DNA from: Lysinibacillus_B sp042920265
GTDB taxonomy: Bacteria; Bacillota; Bacilli; Bacillales_A; Planococcaceae
DNA length: 64,000 nucleotides
NCBI RefSeq assembly: GCF_042920265.1
Contig: NZ_JBDQZI010000006.1
Coordinates: 146,516 to 210,515, forward strand
Direction: 5' to 3'
The number at the start of each line of letters is the position of its first letter. Within the stretch, counting starts at the first letter, position 1. A program made the position numbers and the translations under genes. The notes below the pieces were generated by a model. That model was given only the letters and a program-made list of their open reading frames with translations. It was not told the origin of the DNA and searched no databases. Positions 43,383 through 51,900 of this stretch are shown here, one piece after another.

Positions 43383-44684
43383 ATGTTTAAACTAAAAGAA
43401 AATAACACAACTGTCCAAACAGAACTGTTAGCAGGTTTAACAACATTTTTAACAATGGTTTATATCGTTGTCGTCAATCCGATTATATTAGCTGATGCGG
43501 GTGTACCGATTGATCAAGTATTTATAGCAACGATTATTTCAGCAATTATCGGTACTTTGTGGATGGCCTTCATGGCGAATTATCCAATTGCGATTGCGCC
43601 TGGTATGGGCTTGAATGCCTACTTCACTTATGCTGTCGTGTTAGGCTCCAATGGTACGATTGATTACATGACAGCCTTTGCTGCTGTCTTTGTAGCGGGT
43701 TTAATTTTTATCGGCTTAAGTTTAACTTCTTTCCGTGAAAAATTAATTACAGCGATTCCAGCAAATTTAAAGCTGGCGATTACAGCGGGAATCGGTCTTT
43801 TCATCGCATTCATCGGTTTACGTATGTCAGGCATTGTCGTAGCAAACGAAGCAAACTTAGTTGGACTTGGAGATTTGTCTAGCTCTGCTGTTCTACTAAC
43901 GCTATTTGGATTAGCCATTACAGTTGTTTTAATGGCCCTAAATGTGCACGGTGCTCTATTTTTAGGAATGGTTGCGACATCTATCGTCGCTAGTATGACA
44001 GGTCATCTAAAAATAGACGAAATTATAGCACGCCCTCACTTACCAGAAGGAATTTTAGTATGGAACCCGATTGCTGCAATCGGGGATGTCATTTCTTACG
44101 GTTTATACGGCGTTGTCTTTTCCTTTATTTTAGTTACACTATTTGATACGACAGGGACGATGATTGGCGTAGCAAAGCAAGCTGGTTTAATGAAAGGTGA
44201 TACATTACCGAAAGCACGCCATGCACTTCTTGCGGATTCTGTCGCAACAACAGTCGGATCGATGTTCGGTACAAGCCCGACGAGTGCCTATATCGAATCT
44301 TCTGCTGGTGTTGCTGCTGGAGGACGTACTGGTTTAACGACGTTAACAGTCGCTATACTGTTTATGATTGCATCCTTCTTCGGACCGCTCGTTGCCTCAC
44401 TATCTGGCGTGGCAGCCATTACATCACCAGCGCTTATTATCGTTGGTAGCTTAATGATTGGCGCAGTGAAAAATATTGAATGGGACAAATTCGATGAAGC
44501 CTTCCCTGCATTCCTTGTCATCTTAACGATGCCGTTAACATCAAGTATTGCGACTGGTATTGCATTAGGATTCATTTCATACCCATTAATGAAGGTCGTT
44601 AAAGGACGGGCACGTGAAGTACATCCACTGCTTTATTTATTCGCTGTCCTATTTGTTATCCAACTTGTCTTTTTACCGCATTAA
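43383..44684 (+). CDS. NCS2-family guanine/hypoxanthine permease
   Basis: A 433-residue transporter of the AzgA-like branch (PbuG/PbuO type): LLAGLTTFLTMVYIVVVNP at the N-terminus, GMGLNAYFTY, the LFDTTGTMIGVAKQAGL segment and FGTSPTSAYIESSAGV. Twelve or more membrane segments are expected. ATG 43383 follows GGGAGG; the frame from 43152 runs through the divergent AKR gene and is rejected. Confidence 0.9.
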   Translation: MFKLKENNTTVQTELLAGLTTFLTMVYIVVVNPIILADAGVPIDQVFIATIISAIIGTLWMAFMANYPIAIAPGMGLNAYFTYAVVLGSNGTIDYMTAFAAVFVAGLIFIGLSLTSFREKLITAIPANLKLAITAGIGLFIAFIGLRMSGIVVANEANLVGLGDLSSSAVLLTLFGLAITVVLMALNVHGALFLGMVATSIVASMTGHLKIDEIIARPHLPEGILVWNPIAAIGDVISYGLYGVVFSFILVTLFDTTGTMIGVAKQAGLMKGDTLPKARHALLADSVATTVGSMFGTSPTSAYIESSAGVAAGGRTGLTTLTVAILFMIASFFGPLVASLSGVAAITSPALIIVGSLMIGAVKNIEWDKFDEAFPAFLVILTMPLTSSIATGIALGFISYPLMKVVKGRAREVHPLLYLFAVLFVIQLVFLPH

Positions 44685-44687
44685 TCA

Positions 44688-44722
44688 AAGTGTCTCGGGA
44701 TTCCCGGGACACTTTCTTTTTG
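44688..44722 (+). terminator. Purine permease terminator
   Basis: AAAGTGTCTCGGGA pairs with TCCCGGGACACTTT, followed by CTTTTTG. Confidence 0.87.
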
Positions 44723-44828
44723 TTTCAAACAATTATTTGAAAATCACCCGTGTTTATGAAGGAATATTCTTAATAAAGTAGAATATTTATCCTTTGTACG
44801 TATTTTTTCTAAAAGGGGATGGTTAGAA

Positions 44829-46439
44829 ATGATGGATACACAATTAGTATTAACAGGATTCTTAAAACGGGCAGAGAGATATTTCCCGAACAAAACAATC
44901 GTTTCTCGTACAAGTGACACAATGACGCATCGTATCACATATGCAGAGTATGCTAAGCGTACACGTCGCCTAGCCGACGCTTTAACAAAACTCGGGATGA
45001 CACGTGGCACTAAGGTTGGTACGTTTGCATGGAATCACCACCGCCATCTTGAGACTTATTTTGCTGTTCCTTGTGCGGGTGCTATCCTTCATACGATTAA
45101 TATTCGCCTAGCACCAGAGCACATTATTTATATTATTAATCATGCGGAAGATGAAATTTTATTAATTGATGGCGATTTGTTCCCACTAGTAGAGCCAGCC
45201 CTTCCACATTTAAAAACGGTGAAGCATATTATTGTCATGCGCGATGATACAGTCGTTCCTGAATCTAGCTTTGAAAATGTCTATTCTTATGAAGCTTTAC
45301 TCGCTGAAGCAGATGAAAATTATGCATTCCCTGATGACCTAGACGAAAATTTGCCAGCTGGTATGTGCTATACATCCGCTACAACTGGTATGCCAAAAGG
45401 GGTCGTTTATAATCACCGTAGTATTGTGCTACATAGTCTGGCACTTGGGTTAGCCGAATCGTTTGGGGTATGTGAACGTGATGTCAGCATGCCGATTGTA
45501 CCCATGTTCCATGTCAATGCTTGGGGGCTCCCATTTGCAGCAGTGAACTACGGTATGACTCTTGTACTACCAGGGCCAATGTTTACACCGCCATTACTGC
45601 TTGATTTAATGGAACGGGAAAAAGTAACGGTAACAGCAGGGGTGCCGACCATTTGGTTAGGCGTACTAGCTGAGCAGGAAAAGAATCCGCGTGACCTATC
45701 CTCTTTACGTCTAGTCATCTCAGGCGGCTCTGCATCACCGAAAGGGCTCATTCAAGCATACGAAGAAAAATTAGGTGTACCTTTCGTTGTCGGTTACGGT
45801 ATGACAGAAACGTCGCCACTTGTTTCTATCTCAAACTACACGACAGAAATGGATGACTATAACAAAGACGAGCGACTCGATATTCGTGCTACACAAGGGC
45901 TAACGGTTTCCCTAATTGAAACAGAAATAGTCAATGAAAACGGTCCGGTCCCTCAAGATGGTAAAACAATGGGCGAGCTACGTATTCGAGGACCATGGAT
46001 TGCATCGGAATATTATAAAGACGAGCGCTCGTCTGAAGCATTCCGCGATGGTTGGCTGTATACGGGCGATATTGCTGTTTTGACAAAAGAAGGCTATATC
46101 AAAATTACAGACCGCACAAAAGATTTAATTAAATCTGGTGGCGAATGGATTTCTTCAGTTGATTTAGAAAATGCGTTAATGTCACACCCTGCTGTCTTTG
46201 AAGCGGCAGTGATTGCGGTACCGCATGAAAAATGGCAAGAGCGACCACTCGCATGTGTCGTATTACATGAAGGCGCTACAGCAACAAAAGAAGAATTACT
46301 TCAATCGCTTGAAGGGCAATTTGCAAATTGGTGGATTCCAGACGATGTTTTATTCTTAAAAGAAATCCCAAAAACATCAGTAGGAAAATTCTTAAAGGCA
46401 AAACTACGTGAAGAGTTAAGCGAATACTCTCGTAGCTAA
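44829..46439 (+). CDS. AMP-forming acyl-CoA ligase
   Basis: A 536-residue ANL-superfamily enzyme: P-loop YTSATTGMPKGV (canonical TSGTTG has Gly; here Ala, as in several medium/long-chain ligases), GYGMTETSP, YTGDIA and the C-terminal lysine in KTSVGKFLK. Probably activates fatty acids for degradation or lipid synthesis; chain length unknown. A weak FadR-like TGAAGGAATATTCTTA lies at 44757-44772. Start at 44829 or 44832 behind AAAGGGGATGG. Confidence 0.88.
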   Translation: MMDTQLVLTGFLKRAERYFPNKTIVSRTSDTMTHRITYAEYAKRTRRLADALTKLGMTRGTKVGTFAWNHHRHLETYFAVPCAGAILHTINIRLAPEHIIYIINHAEDEILLIDGDLFPLVEPALPHLKTVKHIIVMRDDTVVPESSFENVYSYEALLAEADENYAFPDDLDENLPAGMCYTSATTGMPKGVVYNHRSIVLHSLALGLAESFGVCERDVSMPIVPMFHVNAWGLPFAAVNYGMTLVLPGPMFTPPLLLDLMEREKVTVTAGVPTIWLGVLAEQEKNPRDLSSLRLVISGGSASPKGLIQAYEEKLGVPFVVGYGMTETSPLVSISNYTTEMDDYNKDERLDIRATQGLTVSLIETEIVNENGPVPQDGKTMGELRIRGPWIASEYYKDERSSEAFRDGWLYTGDIAVLTKEGYIKITDRTKDLIKSGGEWISSVDLENALMSHPAVFEAAVIAVPHEKWQERPLACVVLHEGATATKEELLQSLEGQFANWWIPDDVLFLKEIPKTSVGKFLKAKLREELSEYSRS

Positions 46440-46452
46440 TCATTCTTTTAAC

Positions 46453-46491
46453 AGAAAAAACCACGAAGAGCTCAAATGCTTCGTGGTTTTT
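46453..46491. terminator. Terminator after the acyl-CoA ligase
   Basis: AAAACCACGAAG pairs with CTTCGTGGTTTT; T tract follows on +, A tract on the other side. Confidence 0.88.
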
Positions 46492-46642
46492 ATTGTTCCT
46501 TATCCGTTTCTTTAGGCTCTGACTTTCGATTAATTCCTCGTTGCTGTTCCTTAATATGTTCCATTTGTTTCCCCAATGCTTTTAACTCTTTCATTGTACT
46601 GGCCATATAGCCATTTACGATAGACTCCTTATCCGTATAGAC
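46490..46642 (-). pseudogene. Small protein gene lacking a start codon (paralogue of 46778)
   Basis: The minus frame encodes TDKESIVNGYMASTMKELKA, then LGKQMEHIKEQQRGINRKSE and a short acidic/basic end. It matches the neighbour at 46778 in NGYMA..M.EL..LGKQM. A strong AGGAGGGGG precedes it, but the codons at the expected start are GTC TAT ACG, with no ATG/GTG/TTG before the internal ATG at 46606. It may have lost its start or be misread. Confidence 0.45.
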
Positions 46643-46777
46643 CCCCTCCTGTTATATGATATTCCTGTACACCTTAATTTGTGTCCATTTTTTCACAATA
46701 TATGAAATAAAATATCAATTATAGCAGGATATCTACTCGGAGGGGCCCTATCGTATCATGGTGTTATGTTGCCATCC

Positions 46778-46933
46778 TTATTCTTCATCGAATTGTTGTG
46801 GATCTGGATTCCGCCCATCTTCCTCTAGCTGCTTGCCATCCCGTAAATCCTCCATTTGCTTCCCTAAATAGATAAGTTCTTCCATGTTGTTTGCCATATA
46901 ACCATTTAAAATTTTCTCATTTTCTTTTGTCAT
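46778..46933 (-). CDS. Small charged protein, NGYMA family
   Basis: A 51-residue protein MTKENEKILNGYMANNMEEL, then IYLGKQMEDLRDGKQLEEDG and an acidic tail. Three consecutive ATG codons (46939, 46936, 46933) follow GGAGG; the third has normal spacing. The function is unknown; a start-less paralogue lies 135 bp downstream on the same strand. Confidence 0.65.
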   Translation of the reverse strand: MTKENEKILNGYMANNMEELIYLGKQMEDLRDGKQLEEDGRNPDPQQFDEE

Positions 46934-47072
46934 CATCATTCCTCCTTTTTGTTATGATTCCCCATCTCCGCTATTTGAACCATTTTCGCCATAAAATATT
47001 AATGGTCAAGCCTTACTAGATAGGATATACTTAATATTGAGAAATTTTTCATTCCATGAGGAGGGTACTTCC

Positions 47073-47168
47073 ATGAGATTATTATTAGTTCTTGGTGTGT
47101 GTGCTGCATTCTTAACTGCAATCTTCACAGCTGGGTATGAAGGTAAACCGTTTTCAAAAGAAAACTAA
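47073..47168 (+). CDS. Short membrane peptide
   Basis: A 31-residue peptide: MRLLLVLGVCAAFLTAIFTA then GYEGKPFSKEN. One membrane segment and a polar C-terminus; strong GAGGAGGG ribosome site. No family recognised; possibly a small envelope or stress peptide. Confidence 0.6.
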   Translation: MRLLLVLGVCAAFLTAIFTAGYEGKPFSKEN

Positions 47169-47250
47169 TCCTTAACCTACACCGATTAGAAAAACACAAC
47201 TCGCTTTATCGTACAGTGCGTGGATGTGTTTTCTTCGGCGGAGGATATCC

Positions 47251-47295
47251 ATGAAACTTATACTTTCCTATCCGCCTAAAAAGACGATCGTTTAA
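47251..47295 (+). CDS. Micro-ORF MKLILSYPPKKTIV (copy 2)
   Basis: A 14-codon frame behind GGCGGAGGATATCC with SD GGAGG 6 nt before the ATG at 47251. It shares the first seven residues, PKK and I with copy 1 at 15155. Its stop codon lies in the loop of the hairpin at 47281-47312. The upstream 40 bp resemble 29518-29575. Translation is unproven. Confidence 0.3.
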   Translation: MKLILSYPPKKTIV

Positions 47296-47313
47296 ACGAT
47301 CGTCTTTTTTCTT
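47281..47313. terminator. Hairpin after micro-ORF copy 2
   Basis: AAGACGATCGTTT pairs with AAACGATCGTCTT (perfect), followed by TTTTC on + and flanked by A's on the left. Confidence 0.85.
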
Positions 47314-47363
47314 GACTTTTTTTATTAACATGCATATATTTAGTTACATAAAGTAAGTAACTA
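47312..47363 (+). promoter_or_regulatory. catE promoter with palindromic operator
   Basis: TTGACT (47312-47317), 17 bp, TATATT (47335-47340), then TAGTTAC (47341-47347) and GTAACTA (47357-47363) as a perfect inverted repeat over the expected start of transcription. This is the usual place for a repressor; in B. subtilis catE is repressed by DUF24/HxlR-type regulators. Confidence 0.7.
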
Positions 47364-47396
47364 TCAAAAAATAAACGAAGAGAGGTTTTCTATCCG

Positions 47397-48284
47397 ATGA
47401 CTACACACTTTCATGAAAAACCAAATTTATATACATCACATGTTCAATTAAAAGTATCTGACTTAAAGCGTTCCATTGAATACTATACAACGACTATTGG
47501 CTTTCAAGTCCTAAAACAAACAGAAAACACAGCCTATTTAACATTTGATCATCAAACAAGCTTGCTTTCTTTAGTAGAAGTAAAAGAAGCTATTTCGCCA
47601 CAAGGCTTTACAGGACTGTATCACTTTGCCTTATTATTACCAACTCGGAAAGACTTAGGCAATATCGTGCAACATTTTATTCAACATAATGTGCGTTTAG
47701 GTGCGGCAGATCATGATGTGAGTGAGGCACTCTATTTAAACGATCCAGATGGCAACGGAATTGAGATTTATGTAGATCGTCCTGAAAACGAGTGGACTTG
47801 GAATGGGGAAGGTTACGTGCATATGGTCACTGAACAATTAAACTTCCAATCCATTTTAGCTGAAGCAGATGGCAACTGGCATGGTCTTCCTAAAGGAACA
47901 GTGATGGGACATATTCACTTATCAGTAAGTGATCTTCACAAAACGGAGGAATTTTATACGAATGTATTAGATTATAATGTGGTCTGTCGTTACGGCGGGC
48001 AAGCTCTATTTATTTCCACTGGCAACTATCACCACCATATTGGCTTAAACACTTGGCATAGCGCTGGTCGTCCTGCATTACCTGAAAACGCGGTCGGGTT
48101 AAAATCCTATACCGTCGTATTAAAAGATGAACGATATGCACAGGCCGTCAAAGCGAATTTAGAAGCAGCGGGTGTAACGGTGGAACAATACGATGAGGCA
48201 CCAGCATACGGTGGCAAGCAACTATTTTCAACAGTGGACCCAAACGGTATTCGTATTATTTTCACTGTTGAAGATGAAGTCTAG
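47397..48284 (+). CDS. catE: Catechol-2,3-dioxygenase-like VOC protein (CatE type)
   Basis: A 295-residue protein with two vicinal-oxygen-chelate modules (~residues 13-130 and ~170-290). Metal ligands expected in HVQLKVSDL, YHFAL and IEIYVDRP in module 1 and GHIHLSVSDL in module 2 are visible. B. subtilis CatE cleaves catechols and protects from quinones. ATG 47397 follows AGAGAGG after a clear promoter with operator. Confidence 0.8.
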   Translation: MTTHFHEKPNLYTSHVQLKVSDLKRSIEYYTTTIGFQVLKQTENTAYLTFDHQTSLLSLVEVKEAISPQGFTGLYHFALLLPTRKDLGNIVQHFIQHNVRLGAADHDVSEALYLNDPDGNGIEIYVDRPENEWTWNGEGYVHMVTEQLNFQSILAEADGNWHGLPKGTVMGHIHLSVSDLHKTEEFYTNVLDYNVVCRYGGQALFISTGNYHHHIGLNTWHSAGRPALPENAVGLKSYTVVLKDERYAQAVKANLEAAGVTVEQYDEAPAYGGKQLFSTVDPNGIRIIFTVEDEV

Positions 48285-48348
48285 TTTTCAAAAGTATAGC
48301 CTTCTTTAAAAAAGTTCATAATATTTTTTAAAGAAAGGGTGTGACATC

Positions 48349-48510
48349 TTGGAAAACAATACATTTGCTCAGCTTAGCAATGATAAGTTAGAAGAAATCA
48401 CAGCGCTTGAAAATAAGCTCGGCGTCATTCTCATTGCTTATGATACTGCAACGGCAACAAATCAAATGCACAAAAGCAGCCAATCTATAAGTGAGATTAA
48501 TCCTTCATAA
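48349..48510 (+). CDS. Small protein of unknown function
   Basis: A 53-residue protein with TTG start behind AAAGGGTG: first part reads ENNTFAQLSNDKLEEITALE, followed by NKLGVILIAYDTAT and a polar end. No family recognised. The LEEI..LE.KLG pattern looks helical. It ends just before the family B repeat. Confidence 0.5.
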   Translation: MENNTFAQLSNDKLEEITALENKLGVILIAYDTATATNQMHKSSQSISEINPS

Positions 48511-48516
48511 CATAAT

Positions 48517-48682
48517 TTTAAAGGTCCCGTCTGAAAAGAAATTTTGAGACGGGACCTTTGCGACGAGGATGGTGGCATGTGGATGCGACCACCGCAGGAG
48601 CAATATTTCTGAATGAATCATGATTAAGAAGTGAAGGGGGTGTTCTGAAAGTTTTTACTTTCTGGACACCTCCGCTTTTTAT
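48517..48682. repeat. Multi-hairpin intergenic element, family B copy 2 (inverted)
   Basis: The inverted counterpart of 9588-9748. Hairpins GGTCCCGTCT/AGACGGGACC on the left and AAAGTTTTTACTTT with GGTGT/ACACC on the right; in between TTGCGACGAGGATGGTGGCA and GACCACCGCAGGAGCAATAT are nearly identical to copy 1. It lies between the convergent small gene and trmL. Confidence 0.8.
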
Positions 48683-48691
48683 TTTATGAAA

Positions 48692-49165
48692 TTATTTTAA
48701 TCCCGGATAGTTTTGTTGTCTTAATGCTTCGTAAATAACAATGGCTGCTGTGTTTGATAAGTTTAATGAACGGATATGATCGCTTTGCGGAATACGTAAG
48801 CACATATCGCGGCGCTCGTAGGCAAAGTCTTTCGGCAAGCCCGTTGTCTCTTTCCCAAACATAAAATAAATATCACGTGCTGTATCGCTAAAATCATGTG
48901 TCGTAAATGGCTCATCGCTATATGTTTCAATTAAATACACATCGCCATCCTTTGCATACTCCACAAAGTCTTCAAGCGAATCATGGTACACCACATTGAC
49001 GTGCTCCCAATAATCAAGCCCTGCACGCTTTAGCATTTTATCGTCAGTCGAAAAACCAAGTGGACGAATTAAATGCAAGCTTGTATTTGTTCCCGCGCAC
49101 GTACGTGCAATATTTCCTGTATTTGCAGGGATTTCTGGTTGATATAAAACAACATGTAACGGCAA
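48692..49165 (-). CDS. trmL: tRNA (cytidine/uridine-2'-O)-methyltransferase TrmL (CspR)
   Basis: A 157-residue SPOUT methyltransferase: HVVLYQPEIPANTGNIARTC at the N-terminus, LIRPLGFS, MFGKETTGLP and the C-terminal IPQSDHIRSLNLSNTAAIV cited in part. It methylates the wobble base of tRNA-Leu. Only a TTG start (49165) is available, with AGAGG upstream. It follows queG by 16 bp; the pair of tRNA wobble-base genes also occurs together in B. subtilis (yhbA/cspR area). Confidence 0.93.
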   Translation of the reverse strand: MPLHVVLYQPEIPANTGNIARTCAGTNTSLHLIRPLGFSTDDKMLKRAGLDYWEHVNVVYHDSLEDFVEYAKDGDVYLIETYSDEPFTTHDFSDTARDIYFMFGKETTGLPKDFAYERRDMCLRIPQSDHIRSLNLSNTAAIVIYEALRQQNYPGLK

Positions 49166-49181
49166 AGTAAAGACCTCTTTC

Positions 49182-50309
49182 TTATAATAATGCTAATCCT
49201 TTTTGAATTTCTTCTAATACTTCTGTATCGGTTTCACGTGTCATCGCACGTTGCAATGCTTGTTCGGCTTCAGGGCCACCAATTTTCCCAAGTGCCCATG
49301 CCGCAGTGCCACGAATGACGGGGCGTTCATCTTTTTGTAGCACGTCAATTAGCGCTGGCACTGCCGCCTCTTCTTTAAAATGAGCTAACGCTAAAATAGC
49401 ATTTCGCTGAATCGGCTTTTTCCCACGCCATGAGCCGGATACATGGCCAAATTTAGCTTTAAATTCTTTATTTGAAATCGACAAAAGCGGTGTTAATAAC
49501 GGTTTCGCAATTTCAGGATCAGGGGTAAATTCCGCATGAATCCAGTTGGCTTTTCCTTTATTTTTTGGACAAACCGTCTGACACGTGTCACAGCCATATA
49601 AACGATTTCCGATTTTCCCCCGAAACTCGTCTGGTAAAAAGCCTTTCGTTTGTGTTAAGTACGCGATACAGCGTTGTGCATTTAATTGTCCTGCCTCTAC
49701 AATGGCACCCGTCGGACACACATCTATACAAAGCCTACAATCTCCACACTCATCCTCAATCGGCGTATCTGGTACAAACGGAATATTTGTAATGAGCTCA
49801 CCTAAATACACGTATGAGCCAAACTCAGGTGTAATAATAGAACAATTCTTCCCGTTCCAACCGATGCCCGCACGCTCCGCTACCGCCCTATCTACTAGCT
49901 CACCTGTATCAACCATCGACTTTATACGCACATTGGGTACACGCTCTAGTAGCCACTGTTCTATTTTCGCCAGACGTTCTCGAACAGCAACATGATAGTC
50001 CACTCCCCAGGAAGCACGACAAAAAATACCGCGGCGCTCCCCTTTCTTCCCAACTGGCGCGTCCTTCATTTTAGATGGATACGCAATCGCAATCGCGATG
50101 ATACTTTCTGCGCTATCGAGTAGCTGCAGTGGCTCTGTTCGCAAGTCTACATCGGACTCTTCAAAACCTGATTGAAATCCAAGCTCTTGCTGACGGCGCA
50201 ATCTATTTTTTAATTCATGAAATGGCGAGGCCGTTGTGAAACCGATTTTATCTACACCGATGGATTTTGCATATGCAATCAGCTCTTGTTGCAGTTCTGC
50301 AATACGCAT
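49182..50309 (-). CDS. queG: Epoxyqueuosine reductase
   Basis: A 375-residue cobalamin/iron-sulfur enzyme for the last step of queuosine in tRNA: DUF1730 N-terminal half (KIGFTTASPF, GRIG-like SWGVDYHVAVRERL), two [4Fe-4S] motifs (CGDCRLCIDVCP and CDTCQTVCP) and a HEAT-like C-terminus (PVIRGTAAWALGKIGG). ATG 50309 follows GGAAGGTGAGG; the frame from 50333 extends beyond the ribosome site. Confidence 0.95.
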   Translation of the reverse strand: MRIAELQQELIAYAKSIGVDKIGFTTASPFHELKNRLRRQQELGFQSGFEESDVDLRTEPLQLLDSAESIIAIAIAYPSKMKDAPVGKKGERRGIFCRASWGVDYHVAVRERLAKIEQWLLERVPNVRIKSMVDTGELVDRAVAERAGIGWNGKNCSIITPEFGSYVYLGELITNIPFVPDTPIEDECGDCRLCIDVCPTGAIVEAGQLNAQRCIAYLTQTKGFLPDEFRGKIGNRLYGCDTCQTVCPKNKGKANWIHAEFTPDPEIAKPLLTPLLSISNKEFKAKFGHVSGSWRGKKPIQRNAILALAHFKEEAAVPALIDVLQKDERPVIRGTAAWALGKIGGPEAEQALQRAMTRETDTEVLEEIQKGLALL

Positions 50310-50359
50310 TTCCTCACCTTCCTTATGATACAATTAACAAAAAACGTTGGAGTGATTAC

Positions 50360-51049
50360 ATGAATATCTCACTTGATGCATCACTGATTGAAAAACATAG
50401 CCAATTTAAAATCGGCATTATTCATTATACCAAAATTACGGTCTCACACTCGCCTCAAATGATTAAAGGACGCATGCAACTTTATCAGGAAAATTTATTT
50501 TTGGAGATGCAAGAACAACCTGTAACGGAACGTGCTGGTATTCAAGAATGGCGTACATTATGGAAAACCCTTGGTGCTGATCCCAATCGTTATCGCCATT
50601 CTGCGGAAAGCTTAATGCGAAGAATTGCAAAACAAAATTACCTGACACCTGTTCATGCAGCCGTGGACTTAAATAATTTCTTTTCATTGCAATATGAAAT
50701 GCCTATTGGGATTTATGATAGCGCAAAGCTAGAAGGAGATATTGTCATTGCCTTAGGTGATGAGGAAACAGGTTATGAAGGATTGAATGGTCGTTATAAC
50801 ATATTAAAAAACATCCCGTATTCGCGAGACAAGCTAGGGGCATTTGGTAGTCCGTTTGTCGATTCACTTCGTACTGCAACATCAGAAGAAACGACACAAG
50901 CTCTTCACATTTTCTACCTACCACCCTCGATGGATGAGGCGAAAGCAAGACAACTCCTTACATCTTCTGGTAATATGTTTACGCAAGTGAATGGTGGCGA
51001 CTACATAATCGATGTACTTTCTGCCGAGTCACAACATACTTCTTTATAA
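50360..51049 (+). CDS. B3/B4 tRNA-binding-domain protein
   Basis: A 229-residue protein with the B3/4 fold found in the editing domain of phenylalanyl-tRNA synthetase beta: EWRTLWKTLGADPNRYRHSA, then SAESLMRRI and DLNNFFSLQYEMPIGIYD. Free-standing versions are thought to edit or bind amino acids or aminoacyl-tRNA; the role here is not known. ATG 50360 follows GGAGTG. It is divergent from queG and 11 bp ahead of the next gene. Confidence 0.82.
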   Translation: MNISLDASLIEKHSQFKIGIIHYTKITVSHSPQMIKGRMQLYQENLFLEMQEQPVTERAGIQEWRTLWKTLGADPNRYRHSAESLMRRIAKQNYLTPVHAAVDLNNFFSLQYEMPIGIYDSAKLEGDIVIALGDEETGYEGLNGRYNILKNIPYSRDKLGAFGSPFVDSLRTATSEETTQALHIFYLPPSMDEAKARQLLTSSGNMFTQVNGGDYIIDVLSAESQHTSL

Positions 51050-51060
51050 GGAGCGATTCC

Positions 51061-51567
51061 ATGATTTCATTAGCAGAAGCCGTTAAACTAAAATCGATTT
51101 TAAATAAGAAGAAACAAGAGCTAATTTCAGAGATTCATAGTGTGTCACATACGATTGTAGAAAAAGGGGAAGAGCCAAAAATACCTGAACGTACTTTACA
51201 AGTGATTGATGCTGAATTACAAGAAATACGCAATGATTCACGTACTTTGGACCGTTTAATTTACGAAGCGAATATTCAAAATACGATTATGTTTGAAAAT
51301 GAAGCATATACACTTGTTGAGGCGATTGAGTTAGCGATTCAACTTCGTTCGCAAGCATCGTTATATAAAGACCTTGGTTCATCTGAGAAAGAGTCATTCT
51401 TCCACGGTTCAGGCGATACGATCTTTTACCGTGTCGCATTATATGAGCCAAATGAATACCGCGTCAACGCAAACGAACTTGAAAAATCCGCGCATCGCCT
51501 ATCCAACGCGATCAATGCGAAAAACTATCAAGTACAAATCGACTTTGACGATTCGAAATATTTCTAA
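51061..51567 (+). CDS. DIP1984-like helical protein
   Basis: A 168-residue mainly helical protein: SLAEAVKLKSILNKKKQELI, a middle LDRLIYEANIQNT and second half VEAIELAIQLRSQASLYKDL, ending SNAINAKNYQVQIDFD. The repeated 'EA..L...L' pattern and the ending resemble DIP1984/septicolysin-like proteins of unknown function. ATG 51061 follows AAGGAGCG. Probably in one operon with the B3/4 gene. Confidence 0.6.
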   Translation: MISLAEAVKLKSILNKKKQELISEIHSVSHTIVEKGEEPKIPERTLQVIDAELQEIRNDSRTLDRLIYEANIQNTIMFENEAYTLVEAIELAIQLRSQASLYKDLGSSEKESFFHGSGDTIFYRVALYEPNEYRVNANELEKSAHRLSNAINAKNYQVQIDFDDSKYF

Positions 51568-51574
51568 GCTCGGG

Positions 51575-51586
51575 GCGGTGAGACTC
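51575..51586 (+). repeat. Left direct repeat (GCGGTGAGACTC) of a decayed element
   Basis: This 12-mer recurs at 53052-53063. The two copies bracket the MBL gene and the integrase remnant. Just inside the left copy, two 12 bp tandem sequences TGAATGCCATTT (51657-51680) look like integrase arm sites. Confidence 0.5.
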
Positions 51587-51719
51587 GTAACACCCTTCGA
51601 TAAAAACGCTGATACACCAATAGATACAAGGCTTTTTCAAAGGTATTCCAAACTAACTGAATGCCATTTTGAATGCCATTTATCAAAAATAGCGTTGTCG
51701 GGGGCAAGTTTTTAAATAT

Positions 51720-51755
51720 AAGATTGGGGCTTATTGCTTCAATCTTTTTTTTAAG
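51720..51755 (+). terminator. Terminator inside left end of the element
   Basis: AAGATTGGGGC pairs partly with GCTTCAATCTT, followed by TTTTTTT. The 333 bp between 51567 and 51901 hold this and the direct repeats, no gene. Confidence 0.7.
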
Positions 51756-51900
51756 ATGTTTTCAAAAAATATTGTTGCTATTCAATTAACGGAGCAGTTT
51801 AGTTCAATATGTATGAATTTTATTGTTCTAGAAAAGTTTAACCATATAGAACACACCTCACTTTACTTAGTTATAATTAATAAAAAAGGAAGATGTTATA

